Below, one piece after another: positions 1-7,491 of a DNA stretch of 64,000 nucleotides. Source of the stretch: an uncultured bacterium. Its GTDB lineage: Bacteria > Bacteroidota > Bacteroidia > Chitinophagales > Chitinophagaceae. A program made the position numbers and the translations under genes. The stretch is taken from the NCBI GenBank assembly GCA_903826405.1, contig CAIKEH010000010.1, positions 1 to 64,000 on the forward strand. The letters run 5' to 3'. Within the stretch, counting starts at the first letter, position 1. Each line of letters opens with the position of its first letter. A model generated the notes under the pieces. It made no database searches. It was not told the DNA's origin and saw nothing but the letters and a program-made list of their open reading frames with translations.

Positions 1-1
1 C

Positions 2-157
2 TGAGTAGTATTTGAGTCCAGTTACTGCTGCTAAAATCGCAGTTATAAACATTGTAAAGCCCAAAATCAACTCAAGTGCTAGAAAAATGATTTCGGTCGG
101 TGATGAGGTTCTTAAAAGCACAATACAATTATTTTTTAATAAGGTAAATCTACCCAC
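2..157 (-). CDS. possible partial ORF entering from the left edge, membrane-like
   Basis: The minus strand stays open from the window edge up to a GTG at 155-157, with an in-frame stop a few codons further upstream. The reading contains one strongly hydrophobic stretch of about 20 residues (roughly residues 22-45) followed by LKYYS. No family is recognised and there is no promoter or ribosome binding site to support it. It could be the N-terminus of a small membrane protein or simply an open frame in AT-rich sequence. Confidence 0.2.
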   Translation of the reverse strand, partial: MGRFTLLKNNCIVLLRTSSPTEIIFLALELILGFTMFITAILAAVTGLKYYS

Positions 158-443
158 TCTGCCATTTTAGGAATTGTCCCTTTCCTCATCATTATGATGT
201 TTTTTCCCCAAGGGTTTATGATATAAGTCCCGATCTCAAGTCAATTCAGAGGCATAAAGCATTTGAGCCAATCCCTTATAATTTATTGATTCAGAAAGCT
301 TCAGTGGCTTCACAATCATTCCGACCGTATAATTACGGAAAGAAATTGAGTATTTTCACGCTTCCGAAATAGGCTGATACTCAGTAACATTGCATCGTAA
401 AACCCTATAGGGCCCCCTTCAAAACCCAGGTAAAATCTATTCC
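158..443. other. intergenic stretch upstream of the response regulator
   Basis: AT-rich, no convincing ORF on either strand and no clear TAnnTTTG box. It probably carries the promoter of the response regulator at 444, but I could not point to it. Confidence 0.4.
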
Positions 444-1115
444 ATGAAGCAAGAAGGATCCGATGACATCATCAGAGTCGCGATTGCTGACGATCATATG
501 CTTTTTCGGGCAGGCGTCAAGACCGCACTTTCCATGAAAAAGGATATTCGGATGGTGGCCGAAGCGGATAACGGCATGCAACTGCTTAATCTTCTGAAGC
601 ATATAACGCCCGATGTGGTCCTGTTGGATATTCAAATGCCTATCATGGATGGTATCGCCACTCTGCCCGAGATCAAAAAATTATACCCAGAGATCAAAGT
701 GGTCATGCTGACCATGCATAATGATCATTCCATGATCTCCAAACTCATGGAGTTAGGCGCCAATGCCTACCTGACCAAGAACTCCGATTCCGAAGTGATA
801 TATGAAGCCGTCAAGACCGTGCATGAGCAGGAATATTTTTTCAATCAATTGACCAACAAGGCATTGATCGACGGACTGCGTCTCAAAAGGCAAGCAGAAG
901 CGATCACACCCACAGAGGCCAAATTGTCTGACAAGGAGGTTACCATACTTCGACTCATGTGCGAGGAAAAAAGTACCAAGGAGATCGCGGACATGGTTGA
1001 TCTGAGCCCTAGAACTGTAGAAGCTATCAGGGACAAACTCAAGACAAAAACAGGTGCCAAGTCCATGGCGGGTCTGGTTATGTATGCGGTCAAGTCCGGC
1101 ATCATCACACAGTAA
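444..1115 (+). CDS. NarL/FixJ-family response regulator
   Basis: A 223-residue DNA-binding response regulator. Residues 10-125 form a receiver domain with the acidic pair D16-D17, phospho-acceptor D62 (LLDIQMP), T90 and K112. Residues 158-220 form a LuxR-type helix-turn-helix (LSDKEVTILRLM, then STKEIADMVDLSPRTVEAIRDKL). It is expected to be phosphorylated by a histidine kinase and to bind DNA as a dimer. No kinase lies next to it, so its signal is unknown; many Bacteroidota regulators of this type are orphans. The ATG at 444 leaves only a short N-terminal tail before the first beta strand, as usual for the family. Confidence 0.9.
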   Translation: MKQEGSDDIIRVAIADDHMLFRAGVKTALSMKKDIRMVAEADNGMQLLNLLKHITPDVVLLDIQMPIMDGIATLPEIKKLYPEIKVVMLTMHNDHSMISKLMELGANAYLTKNSDSEVIYEAVKTVHEQEYFFNQLTNKALIDGLRLKRQAEAITPTEAKLSDKEVTILRLMCEEKSTKEIADMVDLSPRTVEAIRDKLKTKTGAKSMAGLVMYAVKSGIITQ

Positions 1116-1350
1116 TTTACACTCTGATCTCTATGGCATCAGGTCCGAAACCTCGATGTCGGGTTTTCCGTTTTTCCTGAAACGGTTTCCATCCCCGTAA
1201 ACTTTATTCCATTTATTCCTTCCCAGGATTTCCATCCCTTGGTGGTTTTAGGGCGTGATTTCTGAAGTTGAACTGTTTTCAATTTCATCATGTCCATTCA
1301 TTTCCCTTGAATCGTCAAAGTCGTCAACTTTTTCTCATGACATTTGTTTA

Positions 1351-2679
1351 ATGATCATGGTTCCCAATACATTGCCCGAGGTGAACATTTTCTGGTTCCG
1401 TCGTGACCTTCGTCTGGACGATAATGCCGGTTTGTACAGGGCTTTGTCTGCAGGAAAGCCGGTGGTGCCCATTTTCGTTTTTGACAAGAACATACTTGAC
1501 CTTCTGGAGGATCGCAAAGATCCAAGGGTGGAATTCATACACCAAGCAGTAACCTCATTATCCCAGCAGTTATCAGAGTGGGGTGCGGCCATAGAAGTCC
1601 ATCACGGACGGCCAACGGAAATATTTGCTCAATTGAACAGTACATATTCCATAGGCGCCGTTTATGCTAACCACGATTCGGATCCCTATGCCATCGAAAG
1701 GGATCTTGCCATAAATAAAGAATTGGAAGCGCAGGGAATCCGGTTCATCACCTTCAAAGATCATGTGGTTTTAGAAGGCTCCGAAGTGGTCAAAGATGAC
1801 GGTAACCCATATACTGTCTTCACTCCCTATAGCCGTAAATGGAAAACTCTTTTGAAGTCTTCTGACCTTGATCCATACCCTTCAATGCATCAGGTCAAGG
1901 CATATTACAAGCAGGATCAACCTCCTATTCCATCCCTGCAAAAGATGGGATTCAAGGCCGTTGGTATGGAATTTCCCAAGAAGGAGGTACAGGACGACCT
2001 AATCAGGAAATATGGGGAATTACGGGACTATCCGGCGCTGCCTGCCACATCCCGACTTGGAGTTCACCTTCGTTTTGGTACCATCAGCATCCGAGCGTTA
2101 TGCAGGAGGGTCATGACTTTGAGTGAAACCTATTTGAATGAACTGATCTGGCGTGAATTCTACCATATGATCTTATTCCAATTTCCCAGGGTGGGTAAGG
2201 GGTATTGCTTTAAATCCGATTACGAAAATATCAAGTGGCGGAACAATGAGGAGGAATTCGAACGTTGGATGAATGGAACGACCGGATATCCCATAGTGGA
2301 TGCCGGCATGCGGGAACTCCTTGAATCCGGTCACATGCATAATCGGGTCCGCATGATCACGGCTAGTTTTTTGACCAAGCATCTGCTTATCGACTGGAGA
2401 TGGGGAGAGGCTCATTTCGCCCGTAAACTGCTTGATTTCGACCTCGCATCCAATAATGGTGGATGGCAGTGGGCGGCAGGTTGTGGTTGTGATGCGGCTC
2501 CCTACTTCAGGGTATTCAATCCCTATCTACAAACAGATAAATTCGATCCGGAAAGGCGATACATAAATCGTTGGGTATCTGATGTAGGAAATTCATCCTA
2601 TCCTCAGCCGATCGTGGAGCATGCTTTTGCCAGAGCACGTTGTCTCGAGACATATGCATCGGCTTTGAAAAAAAGTTGA
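1351..2679 (+). CDS. phrB: deoxyribodipyrimidine photolyase / cryptochrome family
   Basis: A 442-residue flavoprotein of the photolyase/cryptochrome family, which repairs UV-induced pyrimidine dimers with light. It opens with FWFRRDLRLDDN, the signature of the N-terminal antenna domain. The C-terminal FAD domain carries GYPIVDAGMRELLESGHMHNR, NNGGWQWAAG and CDAAPYFRVFNP, matching class I CPD photolyases. The frame is open back to a GTG at 1255, but the extra 32 residues are low-complexity and unlike the family; ATG 1351 (or 1357) puts the RRDLRL motif at the usual distance. It ends 3 bp before the convergent mqnD. A cryptochrome-type role cannot be excluded, but the sequence looks like a repair enzyme. 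Confidence 0.92.
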   Translation: MIMVPNTLPEVNIFWFRRDLRLDDNAGLYRALSAGKPVVPIFVFDKNILDLLEDRKDPRVEFIHQAVTSLSQQLSEWGAAIEVHHGRPTEIFAQLNSTYSIGAVYANHDSDPYAIERDLAINKELEAQGIRFITFKDHVVLEGSEVVKDDGNPYTVFTPYSRKWKTLLKSSDLDPYPSMHQVKAYYKQDQPPIPSLQKMGFKAVGMEFPKKEVQDDLIRKYGELRDYPALPATSRLGVHLRFGTISIRALCRRVMTLSETYLNELIWREFYHMILFQFPRVGKGYCFKSDYENIKWRNNEEEFERWMNGTTGYPIVDAGMRELLESGHMHNRVRMITASFLTKHLLIDWRWGEAHFARKLLDFDLASNNGGWQWAAGCGCDAAPYFRVFNPYLQTDKFDPERRYINRWVSDVGNSSYPQPIVEHAFARARCLETYASALKKS

Positions 2680-2682
2680 TGT

Positions 2683-3513
2683 TCAGAGGAATACCTCGAA
2701 GGAGCCGGATGCGGGTTCCGGGTGCAATCGGGAAGAAACCATGAGCAATTGCCAGACTGCTGCCTTGCCCCCGGTTCCCAAGTCGAGGCTATGATCATTC
2801 ACATAAAGGTCGATGTGTTGCCTCATCACGGCCTCATCCATTTCCTGTGCATTCTCCCGCACAAAATCAGGTAGTTCCGGCAGTGCTGCGAAAGCAAATT
2901 CCAGGCTTCGTCGGATGATCCGGTCCACTTTTTTAGCCAGATCATTACCAAGGGATCTTCGGATGATGATGCCTCCGAGCGGGATGGGCTGCTTCATTTT
3001 TTCTTCCCAAATGGCACCGAGGTCGGAAATTTTGAACAGTCCCTTGGATGCGTAAGTGAATCTGTTTTCATGGATGATGACTCCTGCATCCGCTTCGCCG
3101 TTCAATACCGCATCTTCGATCTTGTCAAAAGGAATGAATCTCTTGTGGTGAACATCGGGATAGGCCATCGTGAATAACAGGTGGGCGGTAGTGTGAATGC
3201 CGGGAAGAACCACATCGCTTTTGCTCAATTCTTCTTCACTCAATGCTTTTCTGGAGACCAACAAGGGGCCGACGCCTTTTCCAAGTGCACCACCTGAATT
3301 CAATACGATATAATCGCGGAGAACCAACGGCAATACACCATAGCTGATCTTCGTGATGTCCAATTCACCGGATCTGGCAAGTCGGTTGAGTGTCTCTACA
3401 TCTTCAAGCCGGTAGTCAAAAACAATTCCTTCCGTATCCACTTTATTATTGATCAAAGCATCAAATATGAAAGTGTCGTTTGGGCAAGGTGAGAAACCAA
3501 TGGTCAGTGTCAT
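2683..3513 (-). CDS. mqnD: 1,4-dihydroxy-6-naphthoate synthase (futalosine menaquinone pathway)
   Basis: 276 residues of the MqnA/MqnD periplasmic-binding-like fold. The N-terminus TIGFSPCPNDTFIFDAL is diagnostic of MqnD, the enzyme that converts cyclic dehypoxanthine futalosine to 1,4-dihydroxy-6-naphthoate. Later motifs are TKISYGVLPLVL and a GGALGKGVGPLLV segment. Its ATG overlaps the TGA of mqnB by 4 bp (ATGA), so the two are translationally coupled and follow each other as a cofactor-synthesis operon. mqnA, mqnC and mqnE are not in the window. The organism therefore makes menaquinone by the futalosine route. Confidence 0.93.
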   Translation of the reverse strand: MTLTIGFSPCPNDTFIFDALINNKVDTEGIVFDYRLEDVETLNRLARSGELDITKISYGVLPLVLRDYIVLNSGGALGKGVGPLLVSRKALSEEELSKSDVVLPGIHTTAHLLFTMAYPDVHHKRFIPFDKIEDAVLNGEADAGVIIHENRFTYASKGLFKISDLGAIWEEKMKQPIPLGGIIIRRSLGNDLAKKVDRIIRRSLEFAFAALPELPDFVRENAQEMDEAVMRQHIDLYVNDHSLDLGTGGKAAVWQLLMVSSRLHPEPASGSFEVFL

Positions 3514-4181
3514 GGAGTAGGAGTGTCTGTGAAGATTTGTACCAATTGAGTGAGCGTGTCGTTCAGAATTCGTACGGCCCCTACGAGATCCCAGTTCTTC
3601 ATGTCCCGTTCCCCAACGAAATTAGATACCGAGCGAATCTGCAAAAAGGGGACGCCTTTTTCCAGACAAACATAATGAAATGGGGCTCCTTCCATGGATT
3701 CAATCACCGGGGTGTATTTCTCCGCGATCAACTGGTTCTTTTTCGGATCGGTGGTGATCTCGTTGACCGTTATTCCTTTGACTGCCTTAAGACCGGACAT
3801 CTCCAAGAGGTCAGGGTATTTATTGTGCAGCAGGCCCCCGCTATAGGGAAATTTATCAGGGGAAGCAAAACCCATGTCCACGATATTCTTCAGTGATCCA
3901 CCTTCCACTACACCCATATCGCCCACAGCATCATCGAGTATGGCGAAGATCGACCCGGGTGGATGGATCGAATGGAAGGAACCTCCGATCCCTGCCTGAA
4001 TGGCCAGATCGGGTTTGTGGGTAGAAAGCCTTGACGCAAGTGCATAAGTAGCTTCCATGATCCCAACTCCCGTATAAAGAATCTCGATATGATCGTCCGG
4101 ACCCCCAAGCTCCTTGTTGTTCACTAACTGTTCGAATGGGGCGATCTCCAGTTCCATGGCGGCAACGATCAGGATTTTCAT
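3510..4181 (-). CDS. mqnB: futalosine hydrolase
   Basis: A nucleoside-phosphorylase-like hydrolase that removes the base from (aminodeoxy)futalosine. The start at 4181 gives KILIVAAMELEIAPF, the typical N-terminal strand; a frame extension to 4196 would add MQICI from within a palindrome and is unlikely. Family features are a GVGIMEATYAL segment, the loop QAGIGGSF and, near the C-terminus, ESMEGAPFHYVCLEKGVPFLQIRSVSN, the nucleoside-binding region in which the Glu residues contact ribose in related enzymes. It overlaps mqnD by 4 bp. 223 residues is normal for the family. Confidence 0.92.
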   Translation of the reverse strand: MKILIVAAMELEIAPFEQLVNNKELGGPDDHIEILYTGVGIMEATYALASRLSTHKPDLAIQAGIGGSFHSIHPPGSIFAILDDAVGDMGVVEGGSLKNIVDMGFASPDKFPYSGGLLHNKYPDLLEMSGLKAVKGITVNEITTDPKKNQLIAEKYTPVIESMEGAPFHYVCLEKGVPFLQIRSVSNFVGERDMKNWDLVGAVRILNDTLTQLVQIFTDTPTP

Positions 4182-4182
4182 A

Positions 4183-4196
4183 ATGCAAATTTGCAT
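4183..4196. promoter_or_regulatory. 14-bp perfect palindrome at the start of mqnB
   Basis: The sequence ATGCAAATTTGCAT is self-complementary and sits immediately upstream of the mqnB start codon. On the minus strand it contains CAAATTTG, one mismatch from the Bacteroidota -7 box TAnnTTTG, four bases before ATG. It may be an operator, a near-leaderless promoter, or coincidence. Confidence 0.35.
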
Positions 4197-4270
4197 AAAA
4201 AGTGCTGTATATGAATCCCGAAACCCGAAATGATGAAGGTTTGGCTACAAATGATGGACTGAGTACCTTA

Positions 4271-4288
4271 TGCCTTTGTACAAAGGCA
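4271..4288. promoter_or_regulatory. 18-bp perfect palindrome in the divergent mqnB/PTPS intergenic region
   Basis: TGCCTTTGTACAAAGGCA is an uninterrupted inverted repeat about 45 bp upstream of the -7 box at 4332 and about 90 bp upstream of mqnB. Size and placement fit a dimeric transcription-factor operator for one or both divergent operons. No T-tract follows it, which argues against a terminator. Confidence 0.4.
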
Positions 4289-4331
4289 GCATATATCTAT
4301 CATTTTGAAAGGTGCATTCGTCGTATAATCC

Positions 4332-4339
4332 TAACTTTG
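4332..4339 (+). promoter_or_regulatory. Bacteroidota -7 box (TAACTTTG) for the PTPS/folE genes
   Basis: Exact match to TAnnTTTG, 27 bp before ATG 4367. An upstream TTTG lies 24 bp away, slightly further than the usual 19-21. The box lies inside a longer open frame that begins at 4202, which shows that the upstream part of that frame is not translated. Confidence 0.6.
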
Positions 4340-4366
4340 CATTCTACCAAAAGGCTTATATATCAG

Positions 4367-4774
4367 ATGGTCTTCCTCACCCGGGTCGAACATTTTAATG
4401 CTGCCCACAAACTGTACAACCCTTCCTGGTCCAGGGAGCGTAATGAAGAGGTGTTCGGGAAGTGCGCCAACGAAAATTGGCACGGCCACAATTTTGAACT
4501 TTTCGTTACAGTGAAAGGGGTGCCCAATCCCGAAACAGGATTCGTCGTTGATGCCAAATACCTGAGTACCATCATACGAGAGCGCGTGATCGATAAACTC
4601 GACCACCAAAACCTTAATGTGGATGTTGATTTCATGCAGGGTAAAATAGCATCCATAGAGAACCTGATCCTGGGCATATGGCACGAGTTGAAACATCATA
4701 TTCCATCCGGAGCTGAACTGCATGGGATCAAATTGGTGGAAACACCCAGGATCTACGTCGAATATTTCGGTTAA
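4367..4774 (+). CDS. 6-pyruvoyl-tetrahydropterin synthase / 6-carboxytetrahydropterin synthase family, copy 1
   Basis: 135 residues, one T-fold unit, acting on 7,8-dihydroneopterin triphosphate. Zinc ligands are visible as H14, H39 and H41, the catalytic Cys as C33 (FGKC), the Asp-His pair as D79-H80 (LDHQNLN), and the pterin-anchoring Glu as E125 (VETPRIYVEY). The FGKC-x5-HGHN spacing resembles animal-type PTPS more than E. coli QueD, in which the Cys and HGH are closer. Whether it serves queuosine (QueD) or another pterin route cannot be told from sequence; queE occurs at 31.3 kb and folE just downstream. A second copy follows after 97 bp. Confidence 0.85.
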   Translation: MVFLTRVEHFNAAHKLYNPSWSRERNEEVFGKCANENWHGHNFELFVTVKGVPNPETGFVVDAKYLSTIIRERVIDKLDHQNLNVDVDFMQGKIASIENLILGIWHELKHHIPSGAELHGIKLVETPRIYVEYFG

Positions 4775-4871
4775 GGTTGAACTTTTCACCGGCCTGGTCG
4801 TTATCATCATCGACCTGCTGCTGATTGACCGTGAGAACGATACCTCCGAAAGGGACAAAAAATCATCTTCA

Positions 4872-5285
4872 ATGGGGAAAAAGATTGCAGTTTCCAGGCA
4901 TGAACATTTCAATGCGGCGCATAGACTGAACAACCCATTATGGGATGAAGAGAAGAACAAGGCCGTGTTCGGCAAGTGCAATCTCCCGAATTTTCACGGG
5001 CACAATTATGAATTGATCGTCAGGGTCTCTGGCGAAGTTGATGAAGAGACGGGTTATGTGATCGATATGAAGGTGCTTTCTGATCTCGTTCGACGCCATA
5101 TTCTTGACCGATTTGACCACAAGAACCTGAACCTGGATCTGCCCGAATTCCTTAACCTGAATCCGAGTGCGGAGAACATCGCGATAGTCATCTACGATAT
5201 GATCAGGCCTTACATCAATGAGTCACTAGAATTGAAGGTCACTCTTTATGAAACACCCAGAAATTTCGTGGAATACCCCGCTTAG
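4872..5285 (+). CDS. 6-pyruvoyl-tetrahydropterin synthase / 6-carboxytetrahydropterin synthase family, copy 2
   Basis: 137 residues, a paralogue of the preceding gene with all key residues kept: H17, H42, H44 (zinc), C36 (FGKC), D82-H83 (FDHKNLN) and E127 (YETPRNFVEY). ATG 4872 gives MGKKIAVSRHEHFNAAH, the expected first strand; an in-frame extension to 4722 would overlap copy 1 and is rejected. Both copies seem catalytically competent, so a division of labour (queuosine precursor against another pterin) is possible. folE begins 85 bp downstream in the same direction and supplies the substrate. Confidence 0.85.
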   Translation: MGKKIAVSRHEHFNAAHRLNNPLWDEEKNKAVFGKCNLPNFHGHNYELIVRVSGEVDEETGYVIDMKVLSDLVRRHILDRFDHKNLNLDLPEFLNLNPSAENIAIVIYDMIRPYINESLELKVTLYETPRNFVEYPA

Positions 5286-5370
5286 TGAAAGTAAAATCGA
5301 CACTTCAAGTGATTTTGACGGTCGTTGACAGATCAAGCATTACGACACATAAAATAAAGCAACCCCGCAT

Positions 5371-5967
5371 ATGGCATACAGGAAGCATGAACATTTTGAC
5401 GAACAAGTGACCGCAGGTCTCATTGACCATTACCGTAATACACTTTCCTTGTTGGGAGAGGACATAGAAAGGGAAGGGATCATCAAAACTCCGGAGCGAG
5501 TTGCCAAATCGATGCAGTACTTGACCCAAGGTTACCAGATCGATGCCCGCGACATAATCAATTCCGCCAAATTCCATGAGGAAGTGAGTGAGATGATCAT
5601 TGTCAAGGACATCGAGCTGTACAGTCTTTGTGAACATCACATGCTCCCTTTTTATGGGAAAGCCCATGTCGCTTACATTCCTAACGGATGGATAACGGGG
5701 TTGAGCAAGATCGCAAGAGTGGTTGATGTTTATGCGCGTCGCTTGCAAGTTCAGGAACGCCTCACCACCCAGATCCTAAATGCCATCAAGGAAACGCTGA
5801 ATCCATTGGGAGTGGCTGTGGTCATCGAGGCCTCTCACCTATGCATGATGATGAGGGGCGTTCAAAAACAGAATTCCGTCACCACCACTTCAGCATTCTG
5901 GGGAGAGTTTGAGAAAAATGAATCCAGGAGTGAATTCATCAGGCTGATCGGTTCACGACTCCATTGA
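5371..5967 (+). CDS. folE: GTP cyclohydrolase I
   Basis: 198-residue type IA GTP cyclohydrolase, which makes 7,8-dihydroneopterin triphosphate from GTP for folate and for the two PTPS-like enzymes upstream. Zinc ligands are present: C87 in [12 protein letters not shown] (with catalytic H89/H90) and C158 in [39 protein letters not shown] is cut here into its two recognisable parts, [10 protein letters not shown] and [10 protein letters not shown], both standard family motifs. It is a full-length enzyme of usual size. It ends 79 bp before fabD, which has its own promoter. Confidence 0.96.
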   Translation: MAYRKHEHFDEQVTAGLIDHYRNTLSLLGEDIEREGIIKTPERVAKSMQYLTQGYQIDARDIINSAKFHEEVSEMIIVKDIELYSLCEHHMLPFYGKAHVAYIPNGWITGLSKIARVVDVYARRLQVQERLTTQILNAIKETLNPLGVAVVIEASHLCMMMRGVQKQNSVTTTSAFWGEFEKNESRSEFIRLIGSRLH

Positions 5968-5996
5968 ATCATTTTCCATCATCACTGAGGACTCAG

Positions 5997-6028
5997 TTGC
6001 TTCGGTTGTTCCATTTGACCTATTTTTG
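5997..6028 (+). promoter_or_regulatory. Bacteroidota promoter for fabD
   Basis: TTG at 5997-5999, a 21-bp spacer, and TATTTTTG (TAnnTTTG) at 6021-6028. It lies 18 bp before ATG 6047. A TTG that could extend the fabD frame lies inside the -7 box, so that extension is untranslated. Confidence 0.65.
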
Positions 6029-6046
6029 CGGGCCAAGAATCATTCT

Positions 6047-6937
6047 ATGAAGCACGCATTTGTTTTCCCTGGACAGGGTTCCCAGTTTCCTGGAATGGGG
6101 AAGTTCCATTTTGAGGATAGCGCATTTGCCCGGAAATTATTCGAGCAGGCCAACGATCTGCTCGGCTTTCGCTTGTCTGATATCATGTTCCAGGGTTCGG
6201 ATGAGGACCTGAAGAGGACCAATGTCACTCAACCTGCCGTTTTCCTGCATTCAGTGATCGCATTCAAAAGTGTAGAAGGGGTCATGCCTATGATGGTCGC
6301 TGGACATTCCCTGGGAGAGTTCTCCGCTTTGGTGGCCAGTGGCACGCTCAGTTTCGAAGATGCTTTACAACTCGTTAGCATACGCGCACAAGCCATGCAA
6401 AAAGCATGTGATCTTCAGCCATCAACGATGGCTGCTGTTCTCGCATTGGCTGATGAGAAAGTTGAGGAGATCTGTGCAGCTGTCACTAGCGAAACTGGTG
6501 AAGTGGTGGTACCGGCCAATTACAATTGTCCGGGCCAGTTGGTCATCAGCGGTAGTATAAAGGGGGTCGAGTTGGCTTGTGAGAGGATGAAAGCCGCAGG
6601 TGCTAAACGTGCGCTTGTCCTGCCAGTGGGTGGTGCTTTCCATTCTCCACTAATGTTGCCTGCAAAACAGGAATTGGCAAAAGCGATCGATCGGACCCGA
6701 TTCCATAATCCTTCCTGCGCCATTTACCAGAATGTAGTGGCAAAAGCAGTAACCGACCCCGATCAGATCAAGCAGAACCTGATGGATCAATTGACAGGAG
6801 CTGTTCGTTGGACACAAAGTGTCCAATCGATGATCCATGATGGCGCCAATCATTTCATAGAGGCGGGGCCCGGCAAGGTTCTGCAGGGTTTGATCATGAA
6901 GATCGATAAAAGTGTCAGCGCGGAAAGTGTGAACTAA
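6047..6937 (+). CDS. fabD: malonyl-CoA:ACP transacylase
   Basis: 296 residues. It transfers malonyl from CoA to acyl carrier protein for fatty-acid synthesis. The N-terminal FPGQGSQFPGMG oxyanion loop, nucleophile S88 in AGHSLGE, and catalytic H199 in GGAFHSPLM are all visible, followed by the C-terminal GPGKVLQGL. The start is fixed by the promoter at 5997-6028. Its stop overlaps the stop of the convergent acetyltransferase by 4 bp. fabH lies 4.4 kb away on the other strand and is not in the same unit. Confidence 0.95.
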   Translation: MKHAFVFPGQGSQFPGMGKFHFEDSAFARKLFEQANDLLGFRLSDIMFQGSDEDLKRTNVTQPAVFLHSVIAFKSVEGVMPMMVAGHSLGEFSALVASGTLSFEDALQLVSIRAQAMQKACDLQPSTMAAVLALADEKVEEICAAVTSETGEVVVPANYNCPGQLVISGSIKGVELACERMKAAGAKRALVLPVGGAFHSPLMLPAKQELAKAIDRTRFHNPSCAIYQNVVAKAVTDPDQIKQNLMDQLTGAVRWTQSVQSMIHDGANHFIEAGPGKVLQGLIMKIDKSVSAESVN

Positions 6938-7404
6938 AGTTCCAGTGAGCAGTTTATCCATCCCGCGTCGAACGCCGTGTCGAATTTCCTGTAAAAATTG
7001 AGCGCTGGCTCATTCCAATCAAGTACCTGCCAGATGATCCTTTTGAATCCTCGTTGTCTTGCGGTCTCGATCAGTGCTTCGAACAGCAATTTACCTGCGC
7101 CATAACCTCGCATCGAGTCAGTGACATTGAGGTCCTCCAGATACATCACTTGTCCCTTCCAAGTGCTATAGCGTATATACCATAACGCAAATCCGATGAT
7201 GATTTCTTTCCCTGGATCAAGGGGTGCATCCGTGCAAGCGACCAACGCCCACCATACAGGATGTTCACCGAACCCACTTTCTTCGAAATGTTGCTCTGTC
7301 ACCGTCACTTCATTGGGGGCTTTTTCATAAACCGCCAGTTCTCTGACCAATTCCATGAGACGTGGACAATCTTTGCGAACGGCTTGCCGTATCCTTATTT
7401 CCAT
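6934..7404 (-). CDS. GNAT-family N-acetyltransferase (spermidine/spermine-acetyltransferase-like)
   Basis: 156 residues with a GNAT fold: the acceptor-side N-terminus IRIRQAVRKDCPRLMELVRELAVYE is here noted only by its parts IRIRQAVRKDCP and ELVRELAVYEK, typical of the SSAT-like subgroup; the acetyl-CoA loop is RGYGAGKLLFEAL; the C-terminal part is NEPALNFYRKFDTAF. The SSAT-like group acetylates polyamines, diamines or thialysine; the actual substrate is unknown. It is the last gene of a minus-strand run (11118 to 6934), 87 bp after the D-aminoacylase-like gene. Confidence 0.85.
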   Translation of the reverse strand: MEIRIRQAVRKDCPRLMELVRELAVYEKAPNEVTVTEQHFEESGFGEHPVWWALVACTDAPLDPGKEIIIGFALWYIRYSTWKGQVMYLEDLNVTDSMRGYGAGKLLFEALIETARQRGFKRIIWQVLDWNEPALNFYRKFDTAFDAGWINCSLEL

Positions 7405-7491
7405 ATCGTTTCAAATTCCTGAAATCATTCGACGATTCAGATTGGCAATAAATGACATTAATGTAAGGGTATGTTTATTGGATATCCCTCA

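Noticed and set aside
1255-1350. N-terminal extension of the photolyase from GTG
   Set aside because: Ser-rich, without resemblance to photolyases; the family N-terminus starts just after ATG 1351.
4202-4366. N-terminal extension of the first PTPS gene
   Set aside because: It contains the 18-bp palindrome and the -7 box, and the extra 55 residues are not part of the family.
5290-5316. AAAAT/ATTTT and CACTT/AAGTG hairpin after the second PTPS gene
   Set aside because: The stem is interrupted by a bulge, AT-rich and lacks a T-run; folE follows in the same direction.
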